From Streptomyces flavochromogenes (GTDB taxonomy: Bacteria > Actinomycetota > Actinomycetes > Streptomycetales > Streptomycetaceae), in assembly GCF_000717595.1 (NCBI RefSeq), contig NZ_JNZO01000018.1, forward strand, positions 1 to 64,000: 64,000 bases of DNA. Direction: 5' to 3'. Both the position numbers and the translations under genes were made by a program. Every line of letters starts with the position of its first letter. Position 1 is the stretch's first letter. The notes under the pieces were generated by a model. That model searched no databases. It worked only from the letters and a program-made list of their open reading frames with translations, and was not told the DNA's origin. This document shows, in pieces, positions 55,455 through 64,000 of this stretch.

Positions 55455-58097
55455 GTGGAGTTCCGGCTGCTCGGCTCCGTTGCGCTGGTGACGGAGGACG
55501 GGGACGTAGCCCTGGGGCCCGCCAAACGGTCCAGTCTTCTCGTCATGCTGCTGCTGCGGCCCAACAGCGCGGTGAACGTCGGTCAGCTGATCGACGCGCT
55601 CTGGGAGGAGGAGCCGCCCACCCACGCCAAGACCGTGCTGCAGGGGCACGTCTCGCGGCTGCGGGCGCTGCTCGCCGAGCACGGGGCGGAGGCCTACGGG
55701 GTCGAGCTGGCCACGCAGGGTTCGGCGTACGTGCTGCGGATGCCGGAGTCCCTGGTGGACGCGCACCGCTTCGAGGAGCTCGTGGCGCTCGCCGGGGTGC
55801 AGCGGCGCCCCGCCGACGCGGTACGGATGCTGCGGGAGGCCCTGTCGTACTGGCAGGGGCCCGCGCTCACCGGGACCGTGCACAGCCGGCCGCTCGAGGC
55901 CGCCGCCGGGGGTCTCGAGGAGCTGCGGCTCGCCTCCGTCGAGTCCCTCGCGGAGGCGTACGGGGCGCTCGGCGAGCATGCCAGGGCCGCCGCCGTCCTG
56001 CGTACCGAGGCCGTCGCGCACCCGCTGCGGGAGTCCCTCGCGGCCGCGCTGATGCTGGCCCTGGGCCGTTCGGGCCGGCAGTCGGACGCGATCGACTGGT
56101 ACCACCGCACCCGGCGGCTGCTCGCCGAGGAGCTGGGCGTCGACCCCGGCGAGACCCTCAGCGAGGCGTACGCGACGCTGCTCCGCTCCGCCGAGCCCGT
56201 GACCGTGTCCCGGCCCGTCGCTCCCGTCACGGTCCCGGCGCCGGAGGGGCTGCCGCGCGCACCGCGCGGATTCACCGGGCGCGGCACCGAACTCGCCGCC
56301 CTCGACCGGGCCGTACGGGGCGGCGAAGGACCCGTCTGCCTGGTCACCGGGCCCGCCGGCGTCGGCAAGACGGCTTTCGCCGTGCACTGGGCGTACGAGC
56401 GCCGCGCCGACTTCCCCGACGGGCGGCTCTTCGCCGACCTGCGCGGCTTCAGCAGCACCCCGGCGCCCGAGACCGCCGGCGTCCTCCGCGAGTTCCTCCT
56501 CGCGCTGGGCGTGCAGCCGCAGCGGATCCCGGAGGCCGTCGAGGCGCGCGGCGCCCTGTTCCGCTCCCTGACCGCCGGCCGCCGACTGCTCGTCGTCCTC
56601 GACAACGCCCGCTCCTCCGAGCAGGTCAGGCCCCTGCTGCCCGGCGGCGACTGCACCACCCTGGTCACGAGCCGCGACCGGCTCGGCGGTCTCATCGCCT
56701 CCGACGCGGCCCGGCCGGTGCCGCTCGGCCATCTCCCCCCGGCCGCTTCCACCGCGCTGCTCACCACCGTCCTCGGCGAGACGCGCGTCGCCGCCGAACC
56801 CGCCGCCGCCGCCCGGCTCGCCGGACTCTGCGACGGCCTGCCGCTCGCCCTGCGCGTGACGGCCGCCCGGCTCGCCGAGCGCCCGCGGTGGACCCTCGAC
56901 GCGATGGTCGGCGAACTCGCCGACGAACAGAACCGGCTCATGCTCCTCGACGTCGAGGACCGGGGCGTCTCGGCCGCGTTGCACCTCACCGTGCAGCAGC
57001 TGCCCGACTCGGCGGCCCGGCTGTTCCGCGCGATCGGCCTGCACACCGGCTCCGACCTGGACCGGTTCGCGGCCGGCGCGCTCGTCGGCACGTCCCCGGT
57101 GCAGGCCTCCGCCGACCTGGACCGGCTGGCCGCCGCCCATCTGCTCACCGAGCCCGTCCCCGGCCGCTGGATGCCGCACGACCTGGTACGGCTCTACGCC
57201 CGCCACCTCGCCGAGGACGCCGACCCCGAGGGTCTGCGGCGCCTCTTCGACCACTACCTGTACACGGGGCTCGCGGCCGACGCGGCGGCCGAGCCGGGCT
57301 CCCAGCCCTGCTACTCGCTGCCCGCCGACGCCCGCCGGCCCGCCGCGACCCTGGAGTTCGAGGACCGTACGGCGGCCCTCGACTGGTACGTCGCCGAGCG
57401 CGCCGCGCTGGAGGGCGCCGTCACCGCCGCGGCCGCCCTGGGCCTGCACGACCGGGCCTGGCGGCTCGCCCTGGTGCAGTGGCCACTGATGCTCATGCGG
57501 ATCGGGGACGGCTGGACGCCGCTCCTGGAGGCCGGACTCGCCTCGGCCGAGCACGTGGGCGACTTCGACGCGCAGTCGCGGACCAGGGCGCTGCTCGGCT
57601 GGATCCTGCACGAGGAGGGCCGGGACGCCGAGGCCCTCGTCCATCTGGAGAAGGCGCCCGGCCTGGCCGCCCGGGCCGGGGACACGATCAGCGAGGCGAT
57701 CGCGTACGTCAACTACGCCGCCGTCCTGGACGCGACCGGGGAGCACGAGCGGGCCGGGCTGCTCATGGTGCACGCCGTATCGCTCGCCGACCGAACGGGC
57801 CATCCGTCCACCCAGGTGCTCACGCTCCATCACCTGGCGGGGCGCTGCATGAGGGAGGGGGACTACGAGGCGGCGCTCGCGCACACACTTCGCGCCGGGG
57901 AACTCGTCGCGCCCGACGCGGTGGTCGTCCAGGCCCAGCTGCAGATCGTCAAGGGCGAGGCGCTGGCCGGCATCGGCCGCGTCGCAGAGGCCGCCGACCA
58001 GCTGGAACGCGCGATCGCGGCATCCGACGCGGCCGGTTTCACCGAGGGGTCGGTGCGGGCGGCAGCGGGGCTCTCCCGGCTGTCAGCGGATCGTTAG
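55455..58097 (+). CDS. AfsR/SARP-family regulator with NB-ARC and TPR domains
   Basis: The 880-residue protein has an OmpR-type winged helix (about 1-93), a BTAD domain (about 97-245), an NB-ARC ATPase with Walker A GPAGVGKTA (299-307) and Walker B (LLVVLDN), and C-terminal TPRs (from about 690). This is the AfsR layout, which activates antibiotic or developmental genes in response to kinases or ligands. GTG 55455 has a GGAGG site 7 bases upstream. A DUF4232 lipoprotein gene follows, but no biosynthetic cluster is in view. Confidence 0.92.
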   Translation: MEFRLLGSVALVTEDGDVALGPAKRSSLLVMLLLRPNSAVNVGQLIDALWEEEPPTHAKTVLQGHVSRLRALLAEHGAEAYGVELATQGSAYVLRMPESLVDAHRFEELVALAGVQRRPADAVRMLREALSYWQGPALTGTVHSRPLEAAAGGLEELRLASVESLAEAYGALGEHARAAAVLRTEAVAHPLRESLAAALMLALGRSGRQSDAIDWYHRTRRLLAEELGVDPGETLSEAYATLLRSAEPVTVSRPVAPVTVPAPEGLPRAPRGFTGRGTELAALDRAVRGGEGPVCLVTGPAGVGKTAFAVHWAYERRADFPDGRLFADLRGFSSTPAPETAGVLREFLLALGVQPQRIPEAVEARGALFRSLTAGRRLLVVLDNARSSEQVRPLLPGGDCTTLVTSRDRLGGLIASDAARPVPLGHLPPAASTALLTTVLGETRVAAEPAAAARLAGLCDGLPLALRVTAARLAERPRWTLDAMVGELADEQNRLMLLDVEDRGVSAALHLTVQQLPDSAARLFRAIGLHTGSDLDRFAAGALVGTSPVQASADLDRLAAAHLLTEPVPGRWMPHDLVRLYARHLAEDADPEGLRRLFDHYLYTGLAADAAAEPGSQPCYSLPADARRPAATLEFEDRTAALDWYVAERAALEGAVTAAAALGLHDRAWRLALVQWPLMLMRIGDGWTPLLEAGLASAEHVGDFDAQSRTRALLGWILHEEGRDAEALVHLEKAPGLAARAGDTISEAIAYVNYAAVLDATGEHERAGLLMVHAVSLADRTGHPSTQVLTLHHLAGRCMREGDYEAALAHTLRAGELVAPDAVVVQAQLQIVKGEALAGIGRVAEAADQLERAIAASDAAGFTEGSVRAAAGLSRLSADR

Positions 58098-58235
58098 CGG
58101 TACGCAAGCGGGACGGCAGCGCCGGGCCGGAAGCTGGATACAGCACCGAGTACACGCAGTACCCGGAGCCCATACGCCGGGGCGGTCGCCCCGGGTATCC
58201 GCACCGATCCGAACGCTTCACGGGGGAGAACCACC

Positions 58236-58994
58236 ATGCGCACCCACCACAAGTCCACCGTCCTGGCCGCGGCCGCCATCGCCGCCCTCTCGCTCGGCCT
58301 GACGGCCTGCGGCGGCGACACGGACACCGGCGCGAAGGACGCGGGCAGCGCGAGCTCCTCCCAGTCGGCCGCGGGCGCCACCGACAAGGGAACGGGCGCC
58401 GCCGCGGGCACCGCCGACCAGACCGCCGCGAAGAGCGGCTCCGGCTCCGCCGGCGGGTCGACGGCGACCGGTGGTTCGACGGCGACCGGCGGCACGTCCG
58501 GCGGCAGCGGTACGAAGGGGTCCACGACGGGATCCTCGACCGGCGGCAAGACCTCCGCCACGGCGCCCGCCTGTGCCTACGGCGACATCAAGGTCACGGC
58601 GGCGAAGGCCGACGAGGTCCCGACCGAGCACATCGTCCTCACCGCCACCAACACCTCCGGCAAGGCCTGCACCCTGCTCGAGTACCCGCTGATCGCCTTC
58701 GGTCCGATCCAGACCGCCAAGGACGTCCCGGCCGTCGCGAAGAGCAAGCCGGCCACCCCGGTCGTCCTGAAGCCCGGCGCGCCCGCGTACGCGAACGTGC
58801 GCGTCGCGCTCGGCGGCGTCCACGAGGACAACGAGGTCGTGAAGAGCTTCAACGTGAACCTCTTCGCCGCCGACGGCCCGGCCGAGGGCAGCATCGTCGT
58901 CAAGGCCCCCGCGGGCGGCCTGGCCGTCGACGGGGCCGCCGCGAAGACGGGCTACTGGACGGAGCAGCTGCGCAACGGCGCCGACGAGTTCTGA
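58236..58994 (+). CDS. DUF4232 lipoprotein
   Basis: The 252-residue protein has a lipoprotein signal with lipobox LTAC, a long Gly/Ser/Thr/Ala linker (about 25-110) and a DUF4232 domain (ACAYGDIKVTAAKADEVPTEHIVLTATNTSGKACTLLEYP in part). The two cysteines of that domain probably form a disulfide. It is likely surface-exposed and its function unknown. It lies 138 bases after the SARP gene and may be one of its targets. Confidence 0.85.
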   Translation: MRTHHKSTVLAAAAIAALSLGLTACGGDTDTGAKDAGSASSSQSAAGATDKGTGAAAGTADQTAAKSGSGSAGGSTATGGSTATGGTSGGSGTKGSTTGSSTGGKTSATAPACAYGDIKVTAAKADEVPTEHIVLTATNTSGKACTLLEYPLIAFGPIQTAKDVPAVAKSKPATPVVLKPGAPAYANVRVALGGVHEDNEVVKSFNVNLFAADGPAEGSIVVKAPAGGLAVDGAAAKTGYWTEQLRNGADEF

Positions 58995-59034
58995 GCGGCT
59001 TCGCCCCGGACGCCCGCCCCGCCGCTCCGGAGGG

Positions 59035-60159
59035 TCACCGCGCCAGGCCGGTCTTCGCCCCCGCACCGCACAGCGGTACGACGGTGAGCCCGGGCCTCGG
59101 CGCGGCTGCCCGGACCGCCGCCCAGCAGGCCACGCCGGTGGACTCCACGAAGAGGCCCCGACGGGACAACTCCAGCTGAGCAGTGCGGATCTGGTCCTCC
59201 GACACCGTCAGGAACGTGCCGCCCGTCGCCCGAACCGCCCGCAGGATCTGGTGGGCGCGGGGCGGCGCCGGGATCGCGATGCCCTCGGCGAGGGTGGGGC
59301 GGACGGGGACGGCCTCACCCAGCTCCTCCGCGCCCGCGTGGAAGGCCGCTGCCAGCGGGGAGACGGCCTCCGCCTGGACGGCGACGAGGGCGGGGCGGTT
59401 GTCCGTGAGTCCATGGCGGTGCAGTTCGTCGAGCGCGAGGGCGGCCCCGAGGAGCAGGGTGCCGTTGCCGACGGGGACGACGATCGTGTCCGGGAGACGG
59501 CCGCCGAGCTCCTCCCACAGCTCGTAGACGTAGGTCTTGGTGCCGTGCAGGAAGTACGGGTTGTAGACGTGCGAGGCGTAGAAGGTGCCCGGCTCGTCGG
59601 CGGCCGCCCGCGCGGCGCGTGCCGTGGCCTCGCGGTCGCCGGGGACCTCGACGACCCGGGCCCCGTGCGCCCGGATCTGTTCCAGCTTCTTGGGTGAGGT
59701 GCCCTTGGGGACGTACACGAGGCCGTCGAGCCCGGCCCGCGCGCCGTAGGCGGCGATCGCCGTGCCCGCGTTCCCGCTGCTGTCGGCGACGACCCGGCGG
59801 AGGCTGCCGTTCCGTGCGAGGCGGAGGGCGTGGGCGGCGAGCATCACCGCGCCCCGGTCCTTGAAGGACAGGGTCGGCATGAGGAAGTCGAGTTTGGCGG
59901 AAACCGATCCCTGCTCCCCTTCCTCCAGGGGAACGAGGGGCGTTCGGCCCTCCCCGAGCGTCACGTCGGGCGCGCATGGCATCGGCGGCAGCGCCTCCTC
60001 GTAACGCCACAACGAATTTCGCCGTGACGCGAGTGACGGGAGTGAAACCGGACCACCGGCGAACTCCAGGTCCCAGGGGCCGCGGCACTTCGGACAACAC
60101 CAGGTGAGGGTGTCCGTGGGCGAGTGAACCTGGCAGCGGCGGCAGACGTAGGAGGTCAT
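59035..60159 (-). CDS. Threonine synthase-like PLP enzyme
   Basis: The 374-residue protein has an N-terminal zinc ribbon (CRRC at 6-9 and CCPKC at 21-25). A fold-type II PLP domain follows, with the Schiff-base Lys100 in LSFKDRG, SSGNAGTAIAAYG and VPVGNGTLLLG. Threonine synthase is the best match (O-phosphohomoserine to threonine). Cysteate or other beta-replacing relatives with the same ribbon exist. MTSYVCRRC at 60159 is the natural start; ATG 60171 is possible. Confidence 0.8.
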   Translation of the reverse strand: MTSYVCRRCQVHSPTDTLTWCCPKCRGPWDLEFAGGPVSLPSLASRRNSLWRYEEALPPMPCAPDVTLGEGRTPLVPLEEGEQGSVSAKLDFLMPTLSFKDRGAVMLAAHALRLARNGSLRRVVADSSGNAGTAIAAYGARAGLDGLVYVPKGTSPKKLEQIRAHGARVVEVPGDREATARAARAAADEPGTFYASHVYNPYFLHGTKTYVYELWEELGGRLPDTIVVPVGNGTLLLGAALALDELHRHGLTDNRPALVAVQAEAVSPLAAAFHAGAEELGEAVPVRPTLAEGIAIPAPPRAHQILRAVRATGGTFLTVSEDQIRTAQLELSRRGLFVESTGVACWAAVRAAAPRPGLTVVPLCGAGAKTGLAR

Positions 60160-60346
60160 GAAGATCAGCATGTCAGCTGTGTGGCGCGGGTGTTGCGGGC
60201 TGTCGATAGCCCTTGTGAGATTCCTATGGATCAGTCAATCTTTCGCTCGGCAGCCGGATGTACGAGGCGGCGTGGAGCCACGTCGTCTTGTCATGTCCCT
60301 GCTAATCCCCCACAGCAACGCACCACCAATGAGGAGGACCCCTCAC

Positions 60347-61921
60347 ATGTCAGTGATGCGTGAATCACGGCGTCGGATCGCCACCGCCGCGGCCGTCGCC
60401 GTCACCGCCCTCACCCTCGGCACCCTCTCCGCCCTCCCGGCCGCCGCCTCACCGGCCGCCGCGGAGGGCGTCATCGAGAACGCGGGAGCCGAAGGCACGA
60501 TCGCGGGCAGCTACATCGTCACCCTCGACGAGTCGGCGCAGGCGGAGACCGCCAAGGGCCGTGCCGTGGCCGCCAGGTTCGGTGCGAAGATCAAGCGGAC
60601 GTACACCTCGGCGATCAACGGCTACTCCGTCGAACTCTCCGAGGCGCAGGCGCGGAAGCTCGCGGCCGACCCCGCCGTGACCTCCGTCGTCCAGAACCGT
60701 GTCTTCCACGTCGACGGCACGCAGCCGTCCCCGCCGTCCTGGGGCCTGGACCGGATCGACCAGAAGGCCCTTCCGCTGAACCAGAGTTACACCTATCCGG
60801 ACACCGCGGGCCAGGGCGTCACCGCGTACATCATCGACACCGGCGTACGCATCACGCACAGCGACTTCGGCGGCCGGGCCTCCTACGGCTACGACGCGAT
60901 CGACAACGACAACACCGCGCAGGACGGCCACGGTCACGGCACCCACGTCGCCGGTACGGTCGCGGGCACGTCGTACGGCGTCGCGAAGAAGGCGAAGATC
61001 GTCGGCGTCCGCGTCCTCGACAACTCCGGCTCCGGCACGACCGAACAGGTCGTCGCGGGCATCGACTGGGTCACGCGGAACGCCGTGAAGCCGGCCGTCG
61101 CCAACATGAGTCTCGGAGGCGGCGTCGACACCGCCCTCGACACGGCCGTCCGCAACTCGATCGCCTCCGGCGTCACGTACGCGGTCGCGGCGGGCAACGA
61201 CAGCTCCAACGCGTCCAACTACTCACCGGCGCGCGTCGGCGAGGCCATCACCGTCGGCTCCACGACCAGCACCGACGCCCGCTCCAGCTTCTCCAACTAC
61301 GGCACGGTCCTGGACATCTTCGCCCCGGGCTCCTCCATCACCTCGTCCTGGAACTCCAGCGACTCCGCCACCAACACCATCTCCGGTACGTCCATGGCGA
61401 CCCCGCACGTCGCGGGCGCCGCGGCCGTCTACCTCGCCGGCAACCCGACGGCGACCCCGGCGCAGGTCTCCACGGCCCTGACGACCGCCGCCACGCCGAA
61501 CGTCGTCACCAACCCGGGCTCCGGCTCTCCGAACCGGCTGCTCTACGTCGGCGGCGGCACCACCACACCGCCCACCGGCCCGAAGTTCGAGAACACCGCC
61601 GACTTCGCCATCGCCGACAACGCGACCGTCGAGTCCCCGGTCACCGTCAGCGGCGTCACCGGCAACGCCCCGGCCGCCCTCCAGGTGCCGGTGAACATCG
61701 TCCACACCTACATCGGTGACCTCCAGGTCCAGCTGATCGCCCCCGACGGCTCGGCGTACACGCTGAAGGGCTTCGGCACCGGTGGCAGCTCGGACAACAT
61801 CAACACCACGTACACCGTGAACGCCTCCTCGGAGGTCGCCAACGGCACGTGGAAGCTCCGGGTCACGGACAACGCCTCCATCGACACCGGCAAGATCGAC
61901 TCCTGGGGGCTGCAGTTCTGA
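60347..61921 (+). CDS. Secreted subtilisin-like serine protease with P domain
   Basis: The 524-residue preproprotein has a signal peptide (to about residue 39), an I9 inhibitor pro-region (about 55-123) and a proteinase-K-like S8 domain (about 130-395) with Asp164 (IIDTGV), His197 (GHGTHVAGT), Asn283 (AAGNDSS) and Ser348 (GTSMATPHVAG). A C-terminal proprotein-convertase P domain (about 430-524) ends the protein. It should digest extracellular protein. ATG 60347 has a GAGGAGG site 8 bases upstream. Confidence 0.94.
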   Translation: MSVMRESRRRIATAAAVAVTALTLGTLSALPAAASPAAAEGVIENAGAEGTIAGSYIVTLDESAQAETAKGRAVAARFGAKIKRTYTSAINGYSVELSEAQARKLAADPAVTSVVQNRVFHVDGTQPSPPSWGLDRIDQKALPLNQSYTYPDTAGQGVTAYIIDTGVRITHSDFGGRASYGYDAIDNDNTAQDGHGHGTHVAGTVAGTSYGVAKKAKIVGVRVLDNSGSGTTEQVVAGIDWVTRNAVKPAVANMSLGGGVDTALDTAVRNSIASGVTYAVAAGNDSSNASNYSPARVGEAITVGSTTSTDARSSFSNYGTVLDIFAPGSSITSSWNSSDSATNTISGTSMATPHVAGAAAVYLAGNPTATPAQVSTALTTAATPNVVTNPGSGSPNRLLYVGGGTTTPPTGPKFENTADFAIADNATVESPVTVSGVTGNAPAALQVPVNIVHTYIGDLQVQLIAPDGSAYTLKGFGTGGSSDNINTTYTVNASSEVANGTWKLRVTDNASIDTGKIDSWGLQF

Positions 61922-61935
61922 CCGCGCTCCCGAGG

Positions 61936-62015
61936 GATCGCGAACGGCTCTGATCGTGAGCAGCTCGGATCGTGAACAGTAGGGATCGTGAACAGTAGGG
62001 ATCGTGAGCGGTGAG
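61936..62015 (+). repeat. Five-unit, exactly 16-bp tandem repeat
   Basis: GATCGTGAACAGTAGG occurs exactly at 61968 and 61984. Diverged copies lie at 61936 (GATCGCGAACGGCTCT), 61952 (GATCGTGAGCAGCTCG) and 62000 (GATCGTGAGCGGTGAG). Each GATCG starts exactly 16 bases after the last. Confidence 0.9.
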
Positions 62016-62043
62016 GGGCGGTCGCCTGACGGCGGCCGCCCCT
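62014..62043 (+). terminator. Terminator after the subtilase gene
   Basis: AGGGGCGGTCGCC (62014-62026) pairs with GGCGGCCGCCCCT (62031-62043), with one G-U pair, across TGAC, then TCC. It directly abuts the last repeat unit. Confidence 0.8.
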
Positions 62044-62186
62044 TCCGGTCGTGGCCCGGCCCCGGGGCCGCCGTCGCCCGGATCGCCGGAGTCGTCCCCC
62101 GCATGTCGCCCTCGTCGCCCGGCCGCGTACGATGCGCGACCGATCGCTTGTTCGCACCGTTCGCCCCGAACAGGAGCACCGCACCC

Positions 62187-63392
62187 GTGGAGCCGACCCC
62201 GCCGACCCCGCCGCCGCCGTCCCCTCAGGGAGGCCCGCAGCAGGGGGGCCGGCCCGCGCCGGGGCCGTACACCTCGCCGGGGATGCCGTACACGGCCGGT
62301 CCCTACGCCGGGACCTCCGGCATGCCCGGCGGGCCCGGCATGCCCGGCGTCGGGCCGTACGGGCGGCCGCCCCGGCGGACCACCAACGGGCTCGCCATCG
62401 GCTCCCTCGTCGCCGGCATCGTCTGCTGCCTGCCGCCCCTCGGCCTGGTGCTCGGTCTCGTCGCGCTTCCGCAGATCAAGAAGCGGGACCAGGCAGGCAA
62501 GGGGCTGGCGGTCGCGGGCATCGTCCTCTCCGTCCTCAGCTGTCTGCTGCTCGTGATCGGCATCGCCACCGGCGGTATCGGCTCGTTCTGGGGCGGCGTC
62601 AAGGAGGGCGTGGACGAGGCGGCCCGTTCGAAGTCGCCGTTCTCGCTGCGGACCGGCCAGTGCTTCACCCCCGACGGCAAGCTGGAGGAGTACGCGACGG
62701 ACGTCACGGTCGTCGGCTGCGACCGCCCGCACATCGGTGAGGTCACCGGCGGCTTCAAGGTGACCGGCTTCGACAAGTGGCCCGGAGAGGACGCGATCGA
62801 CAAGATCGCGGAGAAGCGCTGCGAGACGGTCAACGGCGAGTACGCCCTGGACACCTGGGCCGTCCCCGCGGACGTCTGGCTGTACTACTACCTTCCGAGC
62901 GCCCAGAGTTGGCGCCTCGGCGACCGCACGGTGACCTGCGCGTTCGCCGGTGAGAAGAAGCCCTTCAGCGGCTCCGTGCGCTCCGACGCGACCCTGCTCA
63001 CGGACGACCAGGAGTCCTTCCTGACGACCGTCAACCCGATCGAGACGGTGACGTACCGGGAGCCGGAGGAGGACCCGGACGAGGACTTCACCGCCAACAA
63101 GGTGTGGGCCACGGAGCTCCTGGGCGCGATCAACACGGCGTACGCGGGACTGGGGCAGCGCACCTGGCCCGCCGAGTCCGCCCCGTCCGTCGCGGCGCTC
63201 CGCAAGGAGCTCGCAGCGGCGTCGAAGCAGTGGCTCAAGCTGGCGACGGCGGCCGACGCGGACGCCTTCTGGGAGGCGTACGAACCGGCGTGGGAGGCCC
63301 TGCCCGAGGACCTGGGCGCGGACGCGCGCACCGCTCTCGATCTGACCGGCACACCGCCGGCGGGCGCGGCGGGCGGGGGCACGTCCGCCTGA
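62187..63392 (+). CDS. Septum-formation-family protein with DUF4190 domain
   Basis: The 401-residue protein starts at GTG with a proline/glycine-rich cytoplasmic segment (about 70 residues). It has a DUF4190 two-helix unit (GLAIGSLVAGIVCCLPPLGLVLGLVALPQIKKRDQAGKG) and an extracellular domain of about 240 residues with four or more cysteines (GQCFTPD, VGCDRPH, KRCETV and VTCAFAG). That domain fits the actinobacterial septum-formation family (CDRPHIGEV with paired cysteines). The tail is Gly/Ala-rich. It probably acts at the cell surface during division or growth; this is by family only. Confidence 0.82.
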   Translation: MEPTPPTPPPPSPQGGPQQGGRPAPGPYTSPGMPYTAGPYAGTSGMPGGPGMPGVGPYGRPPRRTTNGLAIGSLVAGIVCCLPPLGLVLGLVALPQIKKRDQAGKGLAVAGIVLSVLSCLLLVIGIATGGIGSFWGGVKEGVDEAARSKSPFSLRTGQCFTPDGKLEEYATDVTVVGCDRPHIGEVTGGFKVTGFDKWPGEDAIDKIAEKRCETVNGEYALDTWAVPADVWLYYYLPSAQSWRLGDRTVTCAFAGEKKPFSGSVRSDATLLTDDQESFLTTVNPIETVTYREPEEDPDEDFTANKVWATELLGAINTAYAGLGQRTWPAESAPSVAALRKELAAASKQWLKLATAADADAFWEAYEPAWEALPEDLGADARTALDLTGTPPAGAAGGGTSA

Positions 63393-63528
63393 TTCCGTGG
63401 GCCCGCGCGGCCCGTGCGGGCCTCCGTGCCCGACTTCTGCGGGAACTCGTACGGGAACCGTGCGGGGCTTCTTGCGGGAATTCGTAGGTACTTCGTACGT
63501 GACTTCATCGGGACTGCGTACGGGAAAC

Positions 63529-63560
63529 GGGGCCGGGTCTCCCGAGGGAGGCCCGGCCCC
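63529..63560. terminator. Terminator after the septum-formation-family gene
   Basis: GGGGCCGGGTCTCCC (63529-63543) pairs with GGGAGGCCCGGCCCC (63546-63560), with one G-U pair and a very small loop. Confidence 0.8.
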
Positions 63561-63660
63561 GCCGTCTGCGGACCGGGCGGCGTTCCGGGGGAGCGGCGGC
63601 CCGTGACCGACCGCCGCTTCCGGTCCACCGCGAGCGGCGGGGCCGGTCCGCGGTTCGTGG

Positions 63661-63691
63661 GCCCCGGCCACCGTGGGACGGCGGCCGGGGC
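63661..63691. terminator. Stem-loop after the chitinase gene
   Basis: GCCCCGGCCACCGT (63661-63674) pairs with ACGGCGGCCGGGGC (63678-63691) with one mismatch, across GGG. It lies 8 bases past the stop of the leftward chitinase gene. Confidence 0.7.
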
Positions 63692-63698
63692 GGGGGTG

Positions 63699-64000
63699 TC
63701 AGCGCCGGGTCAGACCCCGGTCGATGGCGGTGATCAGCTCGCCGTCCGGGGTGTCCCCGTCGAGGGACCAGACCATCGCGCCGCCGAGCCCGTTCTGCCG
63801 GACGTAGGACGCCTTGGTGCGCAGCACGGTCGGGTCGTCGTACGTCCACAGGTTGGTTCCGTCGAAGAGCCAGGCGTGGCCGTTCCGGTAACCGCGGTGG
63901 AGCTTGTACGCCCCCGAATCCGCCAGCTTCTTCAGGTACTTGTAGTCCTCGGAGCCCGCCACCCAGGTCGCGGGGGCGGGGCCGGTCGCCGGCTGCCCGA
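63699..64000 (-). CDS. Glycoside hydrolase 18 chitinase, C-terminal fragment (truncated by window end)
   Basis: Only the C-terminal 100 or so residues are visible and the frame stays open to the window edge, so the gene starts beyond 64000. The segment has the GH18 late motifs: HAWLFDGTNLWTYDD, then the GGAMVWSLDGDTPDGELI strand with the conserved Trp that lines the substrate cleft. It would belong to the catalytic domain of a secreted chitinase. No binding module follows it. Confidence 0.85.
   Translation of the reverse strand, partial: GQPATGPAPATWVAGSEDYKYLKKLADSGAYKLHRGYRNGHAWLFDGTNLWTYDDPTVLRTKASYVRQNGLGGAMVWSLDGDTPDGELITAIDRGLTRR

Larger units (their letters stand above)
63393..63698. 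other. 306-base gap before the chitinase gene
   Basis: It contains direct repeats of CGTACGGGA-like sequence (63450-63525), a 15-bp stem-loop (63529-63560) and a second stem-loop (63661-63691). No gene is supported. Confidence 0.55.

Noticed and set aside
55455..58994. Antibiotic biosynthetic gene cluster
   Set aside because: A SARP regulator is present, but neither polyketide, peptide, terpene nor tailoring genes occur nearby.

Overview
The window is high-G+C actinobacterial DNA and almost certainly a Streptomyces chromosome segment. Supporting signs are strong third-position G/C bias, many GTG starts, a WhiB-family protein, an AfsR/SARP regulator, a DUF1707 protein, PIN-PhoH, class I and class II fumarases close together, and an oxyR-ahpCD locus. 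From memory, the order fumC ... fumA/B - DUF1707 - wbl - glpX - DUF4245 - xseB/xseA - ispH - ppgK - ychF matches the conserved core of S. coelicolor around SCO5030-5061; I could not check this here. Base 1 looks like a contig end, because the first 13 bases match the 3' end of the Nextera/Tn5 mosaic-end adapter.

Layout. 122-8724 is a Tad/Flp pilus locus: cpaB, a CpaE-like ATPase, two TadE-like pseudopilins, cpaF, tadB, tadC, an Flp pilin, a TadG-like protein with no obvious start codon, a lipoprotein and an OmpA-domain protein. The matching prepilin peptidase lies apart at 12297-13034. Between them are an AbiEi-like/DUF559 protein, a PIG-V-type glycosyltransferase and a DUF192 protein. 13443-20411 holds an aldo/keto reductase, a cis-prenyltransferase, PIN-PhoH, a secreted SLT lytic transglycosylase and an AI-2E-type exporter with a partner. 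20466-22646 is ahpD-ahpC divergent from oxyR. 22807-26389 is a PadR-ABC-FtsX operon with a clear palindromic operator. 26661-47265 is mostly housekeeping: a class A PBP, a SpoIIE-type phosphatase, fumC and a class I fumarase, glpX, exonuclease VII and ispH. After ppgK, a DUF6542 protein and ychF the content becomes more accessory: a giant nuclease-STAND-TPR protein (50342-53887), a cupin, a DIP1984 protein, a tRNA-T-arm-like remnant, a SARP regulator, a DUF4232 lipoprotein, a threonine-synthase-like enzyme, a subtilase, a septum-formation-family protein, and a chitinase gene running off the right end.

How the genes work together. The pilus genes supply a secretion ATPase, inner-membrane platform, pilin, pseudopilins and peptidase, so the window probably encodes a complete monoderm Tad machine. 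OxyR-AhpCD is a peroxide-sensing and detoxifying unit. The PadR-ABC operon looks like a drug or envelope-stress efflux module under autorepression.

The most interesting candidate is the 1181-residue protein at 50342-53887. It combines an N-terminal PD-(D/E)xK nuclease-like domain resembling Cap4/DUF4297, an NB-ARC-type STAND ATPase, TPRs and an unusual C-terminal domain that may be a degenerate transglutaminase fold. This is the layout of an Avs-type antiphage defence protein. A second recurring signal is a set of short tandem-repeat arrays (periods about 16, 17, 27-35, 34, 36 and 48 bp), nearly all placed at gene ends beside terminators.
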